The notes under the pieces: model-generated
What the model saw: only the letters and a program-made list of their open reading frames with translations
What the model was told of the DNA's origin: nothing
Database searches by the model: none
Position numbers and translations under genes: made by a program
From: Oreohelix idahoensis
Taxonomy: Eukaryota > Mollusca > Gastropoda > Stylommatophora > Oreohelicidae
Assembly (NCBI GenBank): GCA_024509875.1
Contig: JAMPIV010012451.1
Coordinates: 124,001-188,000 of the forward strand
Reading direction: 5' to 3'
DNA: 64,000 nt
Shown: positions 12,025 to 23,449 of the stretch, one piece after another
How the letters are laid out: every line of letters begins with the position of its first letter
Position numbering within the stretch: position 1 is the stretch's first letter

Positions 12025-13164
12025 ATGATTACGCGAACTACAAGAGAGAAAACCGGACTGATTCTAAAGGCGACGAACTGGAACGGACTACGGACTACGA
12101 CTTATGGAACTTGGAACACAAGAAGTATAAATGGGAAGGAAGAGGAGCTGGTGGAAGAGATGAGGAAAGCAAAACTAGAAATCCTGGCTATAACGGAAAC
12201 GAAGAAAAAAGGACAAGGAGTCATGGATCTCGATAGCAACACGTTGCTCTACAGTGGTGTACCCATATCTGAAAGAGCTAAAGGGGGCGTGGGTTGCATT
12301 GTGGCCCAAAATCAAAAAGATAGTATCAAGGGATGGAACTTTGTCTCGGAGCGCATTATGGTTGTAAAACTAAAAGAAGGAGAAACCATAGTCAACCTGG
12401 TCATAGTGTATGGGCCAAATGAGGATGAGAGAGCAGAGGTCAAGGAGGAATTCTTCGAGCTGCTTCAAAGAACAGTGGATGACTGCCTAGATGAAGTTAT
12501 TATGCTCGGAGATTTTAATGCCAGAGTTGGAAATGACCATGCTAGATGGGGTGGAGTTATCGGAAGATATGGAGAAGATACTTTCAATGACAATGGAAAG
12601 CGACTCCTTAGATTCTGCAGTGAGCAGAATCTGATCATTACAAACACAAAGTTCCCCCATAAGCGCATACATGCATACACTAGATGTGAACCAACCAAGA
12701 ATGAGAAGTCAGTGATCGACTATGCCATTGTTCGGAGAAGCTCATTCAGATATGTCCGAGATGCAAGAGTCTGGAGGGGGCCAGAGATTGGAAGTGATCA
12801 CTACCTGCTAACAATCAAACGAACAACTGAAAGAGCTGCTCAGCCTAGGAACTGCCCAACATCACGCAAGAAACCAAGTAAACGAGCAGGAGAAATGAGC
12901 ATTAGGACCTACAAGCTGAGAGAGCCAGAAATTAAGACCAGATATCAGGGGCTTATTGCTACAGCAGTGAGCAACACAGAAGAACGACCTGATGACTTGG
13001 AAACCCTCTGGAATAAATTCAAGGATATCATAAAGACAGCTGCTGCAGAAGCATGCGGTGAAGTCCGACTTGGGAACCAGAGAAAGAGGACACCTTGGTG
13101 GACAGAGGAAGTCAAAGAGAAAATAAGAGAAGAAAATGGCATGGAAACAATACTTAGGAGCTAA
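12025..13164 (+). pseudogene. Apurinic-type endonuclease part of RTE-like polyprotein
   Basis: The exonuclease-endonuclease-phosphatase fold is recognisable by its motifs in order: TWNTRS near residue 33, ITETK near 57, GDFNARVG near 162, VIDYAIV near 232 and GSDHYLLT near 258. All expected acidic, Asn and His residues are present. It would nick target DNA for target-primed reverse transcription. The frame continues beyond the endonuclease and ends at 13164; the RT continues one frame over from about 13136. A single frameshift near 13136 therefore splits what should be one polyprotein. Confidence 0.85.
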
Positions 13165-14989
13165 AAACACAACAGGACAAATGGAAAAATATAGAGAATA
13201 TGTGACACTCAGAACAGAAGCAAAGAACAAAGTGCTAGCAGCAAAACAGAAGTCCTGGGAAGAATTTGGAGAAAAGCTAGAAAAAGATGCACAAGAAAAC
13301 CAGAAATTGTTCTATAAGACCCTAAAGAACATGAGGAAAGAAAAACAATGCCCTCTCAAATTTATAAAGGACAAGCAAGGCAAATTGCTTACTGCCCCGA
13401 AGAAAGTAATGGAAAGATGGAAAGAATATTTCTCAGAACTCCTGGATGGTGAGCATGATGAAGCATCAGAAATGATAACCACTGACACAGAAGAGGAAAC
13501 CAATGATGGTGAAGATGACATAAAGATGGAAGAACTGAGGGCAGCACTAGAGAAAATCAAGATGGGCAAAGCAGCAGGGCATGATGGTATAACACCAGAA
13601 ATGGTTAAGTACATGGGAGCATCAGGCGACCTATTACTCTTAAAGGTCCTACAGGCAGCATGGTGCAACAAGACCATACCAAAGGATTGGGAGATTGCCA
13701 TCATAACACCAATTTTCAAAAAGGGTGACAATCGACAATGTGGAAACCATAGAGGCATATCCCTTCTCAGTGTCCCTGGTAAAATCTACTCTAGAATCCT
13801 AGAGCAGAGACTCCGACGCCTAGCTGAGCCACAGCTGAGTGAAAATGCCCTTGAGTATAAGAGTGAGATCCATCTTTGTTTCATAGATCTGGAAAAGGCG
13901 TTTGACAGGGTCCCCTGGAGAAAACTTTGGGACTGTTTGGCAAGGAAGAATATTCCAGCACCTCTGATTCATGCTATACAGAGCTTCTACAAGTCTTGCA
14001 GAAATTATGTGAGGACAGCAAACCATAAGTCAGAAGAGTTCAGGACCACCACTGGTGTAAGACAAAGTGATATCCTATCACCTTACCTCTTCATACTCCT
14101 TATGGACGATGTCATCAAGGCATGTAAGGAGAGAACAAGAAAGTATTCAGTGGGGTACTGGAAGATGAGACAGGTCTATATTTCGGAGCTGGCATTTGCT
14201 GATGATGTTGCCCTGATTGCTAAATCAGAGGCACATCTCCAATCCAACCTGCAAGTCTGGAAGGAAGAGCTGGAGAAGAGAGGGATGGTCATAAGCAGCT
14301 CTAAAAAAAAATCCATGGTGATATCACGAGAAGAAAGAAAACATCAGATTAAGTTGGGAGAACAGGTCCTGGAGCAGGTCGACCACTTTAAATATCTCGG
14401 AGCTATTATAGACCGAAAGGGAGGCATCAAAGAAGAGTTGGCCACTCGAAAAGCAGCGGCTGGGAGACTTTTTCAGGCCATAAATCGTGGATTCCTCAGC
14501 AAGAAAGAGGTTGGTAAGAAAACGAAGATGGCTGTATACCGCTCCACTTATGTCCCAGTCTTGACATATGGATGCGAGTCGTGGGCAATGACTACAACCC
14601 ACAAAAGCCAGATCCAAACCTCAGAAATGAGGTATCTGAGGAAAGTGGTTGAAGTAACAAGAAGAGACATGGTCCGCAACCAGACGATACGTCAAGGCCT
14701 AAAATCCCATCCGCTGCAGACCCAAATAGAACAGTCCCAACTAAGATGGTTTGGCCATGTCTGCAGAATGGGAGAAGATCGGCTACCACGACAAGCATGG
14801 GAAACAAAGAGCCTGGGATCCAGACCTCCAGGACGACCCAGAGTCCGCTGGGAGGACAACATTAGACAATCTTTGAAGGACCGAGGACTAGAATGGAACC
14901 AGGCCAGGAAGAAGACAGCTGATAGAATGGTCTGGCGCTCTCTCTTCCAAACCTCTACACCTCACGGTAGAAGGGGAACGACTAAGTAA
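13136..14989 (+). pseudogene. Reverse transcriptase part of RTE-like polyprotein
   Basis: RT blocks in order: GKAAGHDGITPEM, the GNHRGISLLSVPGKIYSRIL block, FIDLEKAFDRVPW (motif A with its catalytic D), the GVRQ...LSP block (motif B, with RQS where RQG is usual), AFADDVALIA (motif C, both D present) and FKYLGAIID. The segment usually found between ...LSE and the EY before motif A is missing, so the fingers are shortened and the enzyme is probably inactive. The C-terminal region SQLRWFGHVCRM...GRPRVRWEDNIRQSL is the characteristic tail of this group. No start context is needed because it is the 3' part of a polyprotein. Confidence 0.85.
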
Positions 14990-15333
14990 GTAAGTATAAA
15001 CAACAAAGAACTTACCTTTGTGTGTTGGTCAGACCCATACCCAATTAACCATAGTTTTTTTCACGTTTGAGTGTCTTGTTGTCACATAGCTGTGTGTGTG
15101 TATGTAGTTAAACGTATATTTTTATATATTTAGGAAGGTGTAAGATTGTCTTGTACTAAATTATAGTCGTATAGATAGGCTGGACTAGAGAAACTACTCA
15201 TTCCAGAGACAGATCTTCTCCTTAAACTATTCACTCGTGAAATCTATTTCTCACGTACTCATATCACCATCCACTCTACTCAGGCGGGACCATAAAGATC
15301 TTTCAAACCTATCTAAATTTACGACACACAGAT

Positions 15334-17990
15334 TGATCTGGACTCTAGACCTCTGATTTCTGATGACACATATGAACCTGCAGACAATGGTGGACATGTG
15401 GCTAGCTTTTGTTCATGAAGCACACAAACCAAGGTGTTCATGAGATGAGTATGTTTCAGATGTTTGCTTGTATATGAATGATACGTGGATCCGTCTGATT
15501 AGCAATAGCGAAACAAGACAGGTGTCTATCTGCAGAACATTTTTTTTTGGAAATAAGATAATACATGAATATAATACATTTTATACATAGGTATGATGCT
15601 TCATTTGGCTTTCACATTATGGAGTGCCAAGTCTCTGGTTCCTATATAATAGTGTAATTGACTACTCCACATGACAATCCCGATAATCACTGGTAGGCAT
15701 CAAATTCCTTTTACAGATTCCCAACTAAAGTGCAGTTCAGTCCTCTGGTCTGATCCTGACACAAGTCTATCAATTTAAAGCTGCAAGAAAACAAATTAAT
15801 TAATCATAAACCTACATGCCCTCTTAGGATAGCTGATAAGCACAGAACAGACCTCATTTGGTGAAGTGGAACTGCACGGCAAAACATAACAAAGTTATAG
15901 TCTTGGCAAGCTTCCTTCATCAGTCTATCTCTGTCTTCTGTTGTGTGAGTGTGCGTTTTGAAAAATCCGCTGCCTCTTTTTATAGGCCGACATCCGGCGT
16001 ATCGGAAAGCAATACGTTGTGACTTAGTTGGAAACCGTGCTTTTGTGCAGTTCTGGGCGAGTCTGTGCGAGCTGGGTTTCCGAAATCGCCTTCGTGCATC
16101 TCAATCCTGTTATCATGCCTTTTGACATATCTCCTTCCACTTTACAGAATTTCTGCTTTCTATCCATGTGAAACTTTCCATAATTGGTTTCGATTTAGAA
16201 TTATATCAAATTTTGAAACACAATCGACACAGCTGTCGCAAAATTGGTTTCAAGTCATTGCAAACGTGTTCATGTAGATTTATAAACCCGTCAACGATCG
16301 ATTTACCGCTTTCAAAATAGCGGCATATCAGCGAAATGTGTATCAGACAGAGGAAATCGCCAAGGATATATAAAAGCAGAAGGGAACCATTATGAAAAGG
16401 ATTTCACATTGTGGTCCAGGAAAGGATATGTATAACTGCATAATAGAAGAAACGGTAGGAAATTATCCTTTACGGAGATATATGCGTATTTCGGCTGCCC
16501 ACAGTTACGCGGAAAATCATGTAAACCCACTTCTGTTCTAAATATTTAAATCAACAAATAACAGTTTGGGAAATTACATGGATAGAAAGAAAGAGATATA
16601 TTGGCTGTATAAAACTAGATAAGATGGAACAATATGGATATTATATATGCCGAGAATGAGAAAGGCAAAATTTCAGTCGACGCACAGATCGGCTGAAATC
16701 GCTGTTCGGGAAAGATTTTTCAGGCCTAGTTCTAAGCTGTGACGTCAGTACCCTCCGATACGCTCGCGCTAAGCGTATCTAAGCGTATCGGTAAAACTGG
16801 AGAGACACACATCGAAAGAGGTTTGAGACAGACGGACGGACGGCAGATAATCGCCACTACGCTACATCTATCTGAAGTGTGAGCGAATCGCCATAAGTTT
16901 CAGTCAGTATCTGGAGTCTGAGGGTTCCATGAAATAACTCAAACCAGGCTGTCCAGTATCAGAAACCTGTGTTGTTCATCAGAGGCAATCCCACAAACGT
17001 GCAGGACCCCAACGAGTGAACTTCAACTGGTCTTCGGCATCCCTAGTGCTGGGTCTACCGATACTGATATATGCAACGGACAGTCCGTGTCAGCAGGATC
17101 AAGAGTCAGATAAGTGTCACTTAGGACACTGACCACCACAATATATATAAAACAGCTAATAGTGAAAATCCATAGTTCAGTCAACTGATGACAATTAATT
17201 GGAAAGTCAAGAGACTAAAAACAGTGATTGCAGATTGCAGTAACTTTAATATTCAAGATCTTGAAGTCTAAACAGACAATAATAGTAACTGTGTGAATAC
17301 TTTTATATATATGTATATGCTCTTTTCCAACTAGTAGAAATAGAATATTAGTGTAATTATTAATCTATTTTAACTGTACCTGAGAATTTATTCACTTCTT
17401 CCATTTGTGGTTTCAGTGAATGTTCATTTTTTACTTATCCCCTAGAATATAGTAATCATAAGATAGTCACAGGGAGGAGACGCCTTAAATCCTGGTACAA
17501 CTTCTTACCAACTGGCCAGGGTTTTCACAGTCTGACTATTTATATGATATCCATACACCAGTACTTATTTCTAAGACTGGGGTATTACTTGTAAGACCAG
17601 AACTCTTTACTGGCATACTATCCTGGTAGCATATGACATACCTGGATTCCTATATAGATATCTAACTCTAATTAACCTCCCGCTACAACAGCATCGTTCG
17701 ATATATTGACGCCTTCACTTGCACATATTTCCAAAAATAAGCCTTTCTTCCACTATTCCTTAGACATGCAAATAGTTGGGGTTATCCTTTGAAAAATGAA
17801 ACAACTTCCATCATTTTCTGTCACTGCATCATCTTAAACGATACTTAAATCCATCCAAGAATTTACACAGTTCTTGGTTCTCTTAAACGCCATGACAAAT
17901 ATCGATCGACTGCAGCGGAGCTCGCGGTTTTTGATTGGCTGGCCCACTGCCCCCCGTTTCCTTCTATTAGTAACGAAGCAGTGTGTTTTA
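15334..17990. other. Gene-free, AT-rich stretch
   Basis: No supported coding region. A 36-nt hairpin at 16755-16791 pairs CCGATACGCT with AGCGTATCGG, and related CGTATCGG words occur near 15999. The segment ends in a CCCGCTACA word near 17690 that resembles an LTR terminus, but no partner LTR was found. Confidence 0.5.
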
Positions 17991-18215
17991 CTATCTCGCT
18001 ACAAGTAGATTGGTAGAGTCATTGGCTCCAGACGACAGCCCTAAGTGAAAAAAATAGTTAAATGCTACAGGAGAACCATTACGGTCTAACATTGGGTTAT
18101 TTTGTCCTCGAGAGAAAAAAAAAGTTTTTGTGGAACAGTGAGTGTAGAATTTTGGAGGGCAAATATTACGATCTACGTATCCTTCTTGGTACCTTTTGGG
18201 GATAGCTGGGAAAAA

Positions 18216-18447
18216 GCTGATTAGTGCCTTTTTTCTTTCTTGGTCACTTGGGAACACTGGAGTAACTTCATTCTGCCTATATTGATAATCTACGTAGATT
18301 TCATTCAATAATTCCCTTTTTTTATTTCTTGGTCACTTGAGAACACTGGAGTAACTTCATTCTGCCAATGTTGATGGAACCCTGGAGAAACTTCATTCTG
18401 CCTATGTTGATAATCTATATAGATTTCATTCACTAATTCCCTGTTTC
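18216..18447. repeat. Degenerate direct repeat, about 60-110 bp units
   Basis: The phrase GAACACTGGAGTAACTTCAT and the following TCTGCC...TTGATAATCTA..TAGATTTCATTCA recur at about 18250, 18342 and 18371-18435. Minus-strand frames across it are open by virtue of the repeat and have no recognised domain. Confidence 0.6.
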
Positions 18448-18545
18448 GCTCCTTGAGGAGCATGGAGCTACCTCTACAGGTGACCCCCATGCAGAAAGCC
18501 GCTGTCATAGTCCCGTGCTCTTGTAGCGGTGGGATCTGTTGCAAT

Positions 18546-19338
18546 TTGTTTTACATGATGAGGTTTATGTGTAATACCACAACGGAATAACAGTAACAAA
18601 ACCCATGTACCTTTAGAACTGCACTCTATTTATACAAGGTAAGTGATGTAAACCATTTTTTAAAATTGCCAACTGAAAGACTTTCCAGTTGTGTTTTGGT
18701 TTTTCTCCTCAATTATCCTACCAACTTTTCGTAATCACCAAACAATTTATTTGTTGTTTCGTTGAGGTATTTGCTATCTTGTAGCGAGGCACGTTCCTTT
18801 CAACCTAGACCCAAGTTTGTCTGTTGTTTCGGAACGCGATTGCCATTTAAAAATAAGCGAACTGACAACTCAAGTGCCGTGTTGATACATAATAAGCCAT
18901 AAAAATGGCTACTCGCTTCCAGTAGCTAGCATGATGAAGCCTTGAACATACGCATTGAACATACTGTAGTACTCAAAGGAATGAGACAATTCGTCCTACC
19001 ACACAACCCATCCATAGACAATACACTTTAAGGACCCAAAAACAGTGTATACGATCTATGCAGTACCACATAATGGTATCAAGGTCACCAAGAGCTGACG
19101 CTCAATGACAGTGGATCAATGGTCAAGTCAAGTCAATGAAATATACAATACAACGTAAAAGTCTAAAACTGTCGGGATGCACCACTACCTGCGGCTCGGA
19201 TTTTGACTTTGCGTTAAACATGACTGTCGCCTTACTCAGCCTCACTCTTCGTGGCGCAGCTCCTAGACGGACGCTCTACTTGTCGTGGCACCAGACCGGA
19301 TTCGAAACCAGGTCCCGTCATGCTCCAGTCTACCCAAC
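18546..19338. other. No gene recognised
   Basis: Intergenic sequence without convincing coding potential or clear repeat structure. Confidence 0.5.
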
Positions 19339-19843
19339 TGTTGTTGTTTCCTAGGTCTGCTGAGCTTTTTGCTCTTTTGCCGCCAAAGCCCAGTTGAAGA
19401 ATCCTTTACATTTTCTACATTGTAGATCTAGGCTTTTCCTGTGGATTTTCTACTATTCCGAAACTTGTTTTGACTTCTTGAGCTCCAATTTCTTTTCCGG
19501 GTATTCTACCCTAACTTAGCGTACATTTAAAAGATCCTCAGATCTGGTTTCAAGCTGGAAAGAGGCAGGGGTTTGGCATATTGTGCATCCTCCACCATCC
19601 ATGAGGGCTTTCCATATATGCTGGGCTACAATATTGTGCTATGGTTCTGGGTTCTCCAAACTAATCGTCACGTCCTGCTGACCTTGCATATCATCTATCC
19701 ATTGTGAGATCCTCATGCAAGCAGCAAGCTATGTAAAAGCCGAAATAAAGTCTGGGGTTCAAGTGATAAGCAGCTCCCCCCTCCCCTCAATTTTACAGTG
19801 TAACGCTGAGTTCTAAACATATTTCACCATAGGAGCAATCATG
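19339..19843 (-). repeat. Repeat D, minus-strand copy
   Basis: The reverse complement aligns by eye, block by block, with 63463-63951: AAAGCCTAGATCTACA, GGACGTGAC, CCCAGAACCA, GGATCTCACA and CTTGA(A/G)CCCC in the same order. It ends in an AAC-rich tail (AAACAACAACAG) on the minus strand, suggesting a SINE or the 3' end of a LINE. Confidence 0.65.
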
Positions 19844-20588
19844 ACGTTCAGCTACTCTTCTGTGGCTAGTAGATCTCTGAAGCGTAAGTTTTGACCGCAT
19901 TGACGCAGCTAATTGTATATGGTAACTATAAATATATAACAAAGGTAGGAAATAACATCATTAAAGTACGGGAAATAATTGTGACAGAATGGGGCGTCCC
20001 TTCTCGATCTCTGTTTCACTACAGCAGTATCAGTTACATTTATGTACTGATTTTTATGTACTGCGTGTTTGTCTCAGTCAATTTGCTAAACACACTCTAA
20101 ACAGAGCTATACCAAAATAATAAGAGTTCCACTGAGTAAATCAGAGGTGGGGGCTTAACGAGCTGAAACTAATAATTGCTTAATCCTTCACAAAAGTTGT
20201 CGGCAGATCATAGAATTAAAGTGCTCAGCCAATGCAGCATTGTTTTCGCTTTTCTGAATATCTTGTGAAAATTGCCTTGGGATAGAAGCGTCATTACCCT
20301 TCTATCTACAACTCTGCCAACGATCTTTGAGGCCCATATTAGATACTCTTGAGTTTTGGCCACTGTTGGACCACTACTGCAAAGCAGGGGAGGCAATACC
20401 GTCACAATAATAACCTGCGAATATAAATTGTTTCGTATTTTAAATGGGCGGGTGTTGGGTGGTGAATGGTGATATGCCGAGTTAATCAAGCTTGTTCTTC
20501 ATTCAAGAGGTCAAGTAACTAGCGAGTCCTTTGTTTTAAACATAGCTATAATAATGGCAAAGGTTCTTGAACTTAAAACACTTGTCTT
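19844..20588. other. No gene recognised
   Basis: No supported reading frame or repeat. Confidence 0.5.
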
Positions 20589-21262
20589 CAGGAACTGGTG
20601 TGGATCTACTGTCCTGGTCATGCAGGGGTACGCGGCATAGAGAGGGCTGACAGACTAGCCTCGAGAGCACCCATAGTTGGGACACTAGATATGGATAGTG
20701 GAGATATACTAAGGATAATTAATGATCGCCAGTTAGAGAATGACACTGCAATAGATGAATCAACAAGGCTAAGACTGTTGGAAATTGGTATCAAACGTAA
20801 GACTACCATGGATGGACTTATGAGAGCATGCCAACCAAGCTCCGACCCTCGAGAGAAGAGCGCTTTTATTACTTCAAACAGGACATGAGGTAAAGCATCA
20901 TAACCATAATGACATGAGGTATAGCATATTTAAATGTTCTGGTGTCAGACTGTAACGGCTGCGCCGTTCCCCTGATCTCATCAGCAGAGGCATGCTGCTT
21001 GGGCAACAGCTTGACCTCTTTATTAATGTGCCCAACCTCCTGCCACCGAGATATTGTTTCGGGGGTACGCTCCTATGGTCAGAAATGACTGAAAAGAAAG
21101 ATACGTAGATAGATAGATGAGAGAATGCATCTGTCGTATGTACAACCAGTGCGATACAGGAACAGTTAGCATTCATTCCCTTCGACATTTGCTGAGGGAG
21201 ACTGAGTACCTATTGGTTTTCCCGGAGTGCGGTGATGTCGATTCTGATCAACAATAACAGCA
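20589..21262 (+). pseudogene. LINE B (R1/Jockey-like) RNase H 3' end, interrupted
   Basis: 5'-truncated copy beginning inside the RNase H-like domain: MWIYCPGHAGVRG..ERADRLAS is the GHAGxxGNExAD signature of R1/Jockey-type elements (here GIERAD). It continues to TRLRLLEIGIKR, is broken by a 285-bp insertion, and resumes at 21129 through HSLRHLLRETE to an ACAATAACA tail. The undisrupted homologue is at 50391-50755. Confidence 0.8.
20832..21116. mobile_element. 285-bp SINE-like insertion in LINE B
   Basis: Flanked by ATGAGAGCATGC (20820-20831) and ATGAGAGAATGC (21117-21128), a 12-bp duplication with one mismatch. Its right end carries a GATA tail (GTAGATAGATAG). The homologous LINE B copy at 50601-50630 lacks this insert, giving a natural empty site. 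Family not recognised. Confidence 0.7.
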
Positions 21263-21289
21263 ATAACTAAAAACATTGTGTTTTATTCA

Positions 21290-23170
21290 AAGATGAATGT
21301 TTTTCTGCGGAGGTGACAACGGCTCCGAAAAAAAAATATATTTACGACTTAAAATCATAAAACATAAGCTTTCTATACATTCTGTTCCGGAGAATAAAAG
21401 TGGAAGGCTAGTTTTCATTAAGCAGTAATATAATCTGACTAGCAACAACACGCCAAAATTGGCAGGTTTTTACATATAGTGTGCTGCTTCTTCTATAGTC
21501 TCGCTTATTTTTTTTTTTTTAGAAAAATGATGAGTTTCCCGAATTACACTGGACAGAAGAGTATCTTGATTGTCTGTTTATTTAATTCACACCGTCAAAC
21601 TTTTTCTATTTTCGCGAGAATACATATTCTTCTTCTTCTTCCTCGTTCGCCTTCAGACTTCCACATTTATGACTCTAATAAAGGCAGCAGTCAACTCAAG
21701 GTTCCCGACATGAATACATATAAGGGGAAACAATGCAATGTTATTGTCTAACTTTCAACTACAGGTGCACCCCCTTAGCTGTGCTCGAAAGTTAATGAAC
21801 TCTCTCGAAAATAGAAAAAAGTGCGCAAATGACGGTGTGCAAAGTGTGACAGACCGACCGACCGAAGTACCTTACGGCAGGAATTATTTTATAGACTAAC
21901 GATAACCCGTCAAACTTGAAGGGTTTTTAATTATAGTGTGCTGTTTCCGTTCCCGGATGAGCAAATAGAAGTACATTCTTAGTGTGTTTTTTGGTTTCTT
22001 TCCATTATACAGTGTAATCAAACTGTTCATGAACGCCGTCATTTGAACGCTTTTCTTTGTTGATTGTAACTATTTTAGGGAGAGTATATATAATGGAAAC
22101 AATACAATTTTTCAACACGGTTGCATTCCTCAGCTGTCACCAACGTACACACGGCGAGAATTATGTTATTTTAGATTCAATTTAAAAGTTCTTTGATGAC
22201 AACATTTCGTGTGAAAGTGCGTGGATTGTTTTCAAAGAGTGTTCCCTGATAATAAGGGGTTTTAACAAAAACTTTCAAGTTTTCATGATTTGTACATTGG
22301 GTGAGGGCTCATGCACACCAATTTTTACGCACTTTTTCTTTGTCGAGCACTACTAATTTCGTGAAAGAATTAAAAAATAAATAAATAAATAAAACCAAAG
22401 TATTTGTTTTATATAACACCCACGCCGCGCAAGTTGCACACCGTGCGTTGCGCACTTTTTTTCTGACGCGAGTTACTATTTTGAGTGAGACCGACCGACG
22501 TAACATACATCGGTAATTATGGTAGTTGGGATGGGATGGGATGGGACTAGCAATAACCCGTCAACATTGACAGGTTATTAATTATAGTATATTGTTTATG
22601 TTACATGTATTACAGACGGCACTATCACTGCTGTGGTCATTTCATTGCAGGCGACCGTCATTAGATATTTGTATTGAAAATTATATGGATGTATTAAATA
22701 TGAAGACATGGAGTAACCTTACCTAAATGACATGTGGAGCAGTGATAATGATCTAATTGACCGTAAAATGACTAAATAACTAACATTTCTTTTATGACAA
22801 CATGTCTCGTAATTAAATCTTGCCCTGGTCGACTTACTGCCTCTGAGAAGCCATGGTCGACTTACTGCCTCTGAGAACAACGTTTGAAGTTTGACGAAAC
22901 TCCAGTTCATGTACTGTTTATCAATCGTGTTGTTGGCTTCTTTCCATAATCAAATTGTTCATGCACACCTTCATTTGCGCACTTTTTCTATTTTCGCGAG
23001 AGTACATATAGATGGAAACAATACAATTATTGTCTAACTTTCAACCACAGTTCAACCCTTAGCTGTGGTTGAAAGTTATTTACTCTCTCGAACACAGAAA
23101 AGTGCGAAAATTACGGTGTGAAAAATGGGACTGACCGACCGACCGAAGTACTTACGGCGGGAAGTATGGT
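21290..23170. repeat. Array of three diverged foldback repeats
   Basis: Three units share AATAACCCGTCAA..TTGA..GGTT.TTAATTATAGT, TTGCGCACTTTTTCTATTTTCGCGAGAG arms, ATGGAAACAATACAAT and a GACCGACCGACCGAAG end (about 21855, 22490, 23135). In the third unit, 23036-23050 and 23063-23077 are perfect 15-bp inverted arms with a 12-nt loop, nested in longer imperfect arms (about 22970-23110). No coding region. Confidence 0.7.
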
Positions 23171-23449
23171 ATTGGATTATAAGTGCATTTAATTACAATA
23201 ATAAAAGTAGCTCCTTAAACTTTGTTACAGCTTGTATTAATGCGCGTATTGTTGTGCATGTTGTTTTGTCTGTACTCGAAAATAGTACACTTAGGAAGAA
23301 TTAGTATCAGTAAAATTATATGGTCCAGCTTGGTCTATATAGGTTTAAGCACGCGAAGAAGACTACACATGCAAGCGCCTAAATGGGCTACCGTATTCAT
23401 TCGGCTGAATATTCTAGTGCGTCTATTTCTGACGGTGAAGCGATGCTGT

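Larger units (their letters stand above)
11902..14995 (+). mobile_element. RTE-like non-LTR retrotransposon, near full length
   Basis: Flanked by the exact 17-bp duplication ATAAACAACAAAGAACT at 11885-11901 and 14996-15012. Starts with a GC-rich 5' leader and ends with a short TAAG repeat (TAAGTAAGTAAGT), the usual simple-repeat tail of RTE-type elements. Length is 3,094 bp. It encodes an endonuclease part and an RT part, now in different frames. Shorter copies of the same 3' end lie at 38401-38640 (minus) and 54340-54575 (plus). Confidence 0.9.
11860..15333 (+). repeat. Dispersed repeat A, copy 2 (split by an RTE element)
   Basis: Left part 11860-11901 and right part 15013-15333 are contiguous in copies 1 and 3. 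The RTE-type element lies between them with a 17-bp target duplication. Confidence 0.65.

Noticed and set aside
17460..17690. Possible solo LTR ending CCCGCTACA
   Set aside because: Only the terminal word resembles the Gmr1-like LTR; no convincing alignment and no partner.
18305..18544. Minus-strand frames with NEIY.DYQ.RQNEV repeats
   Set aside because: Open because of a degenerate direct repeat; no domain or start support.
19290..19330. GGATTCGAAACCAGG resembling a pol III box B
   Set aside because: No box A at tRNA spacing and no cloverleaf could be formed by eye.
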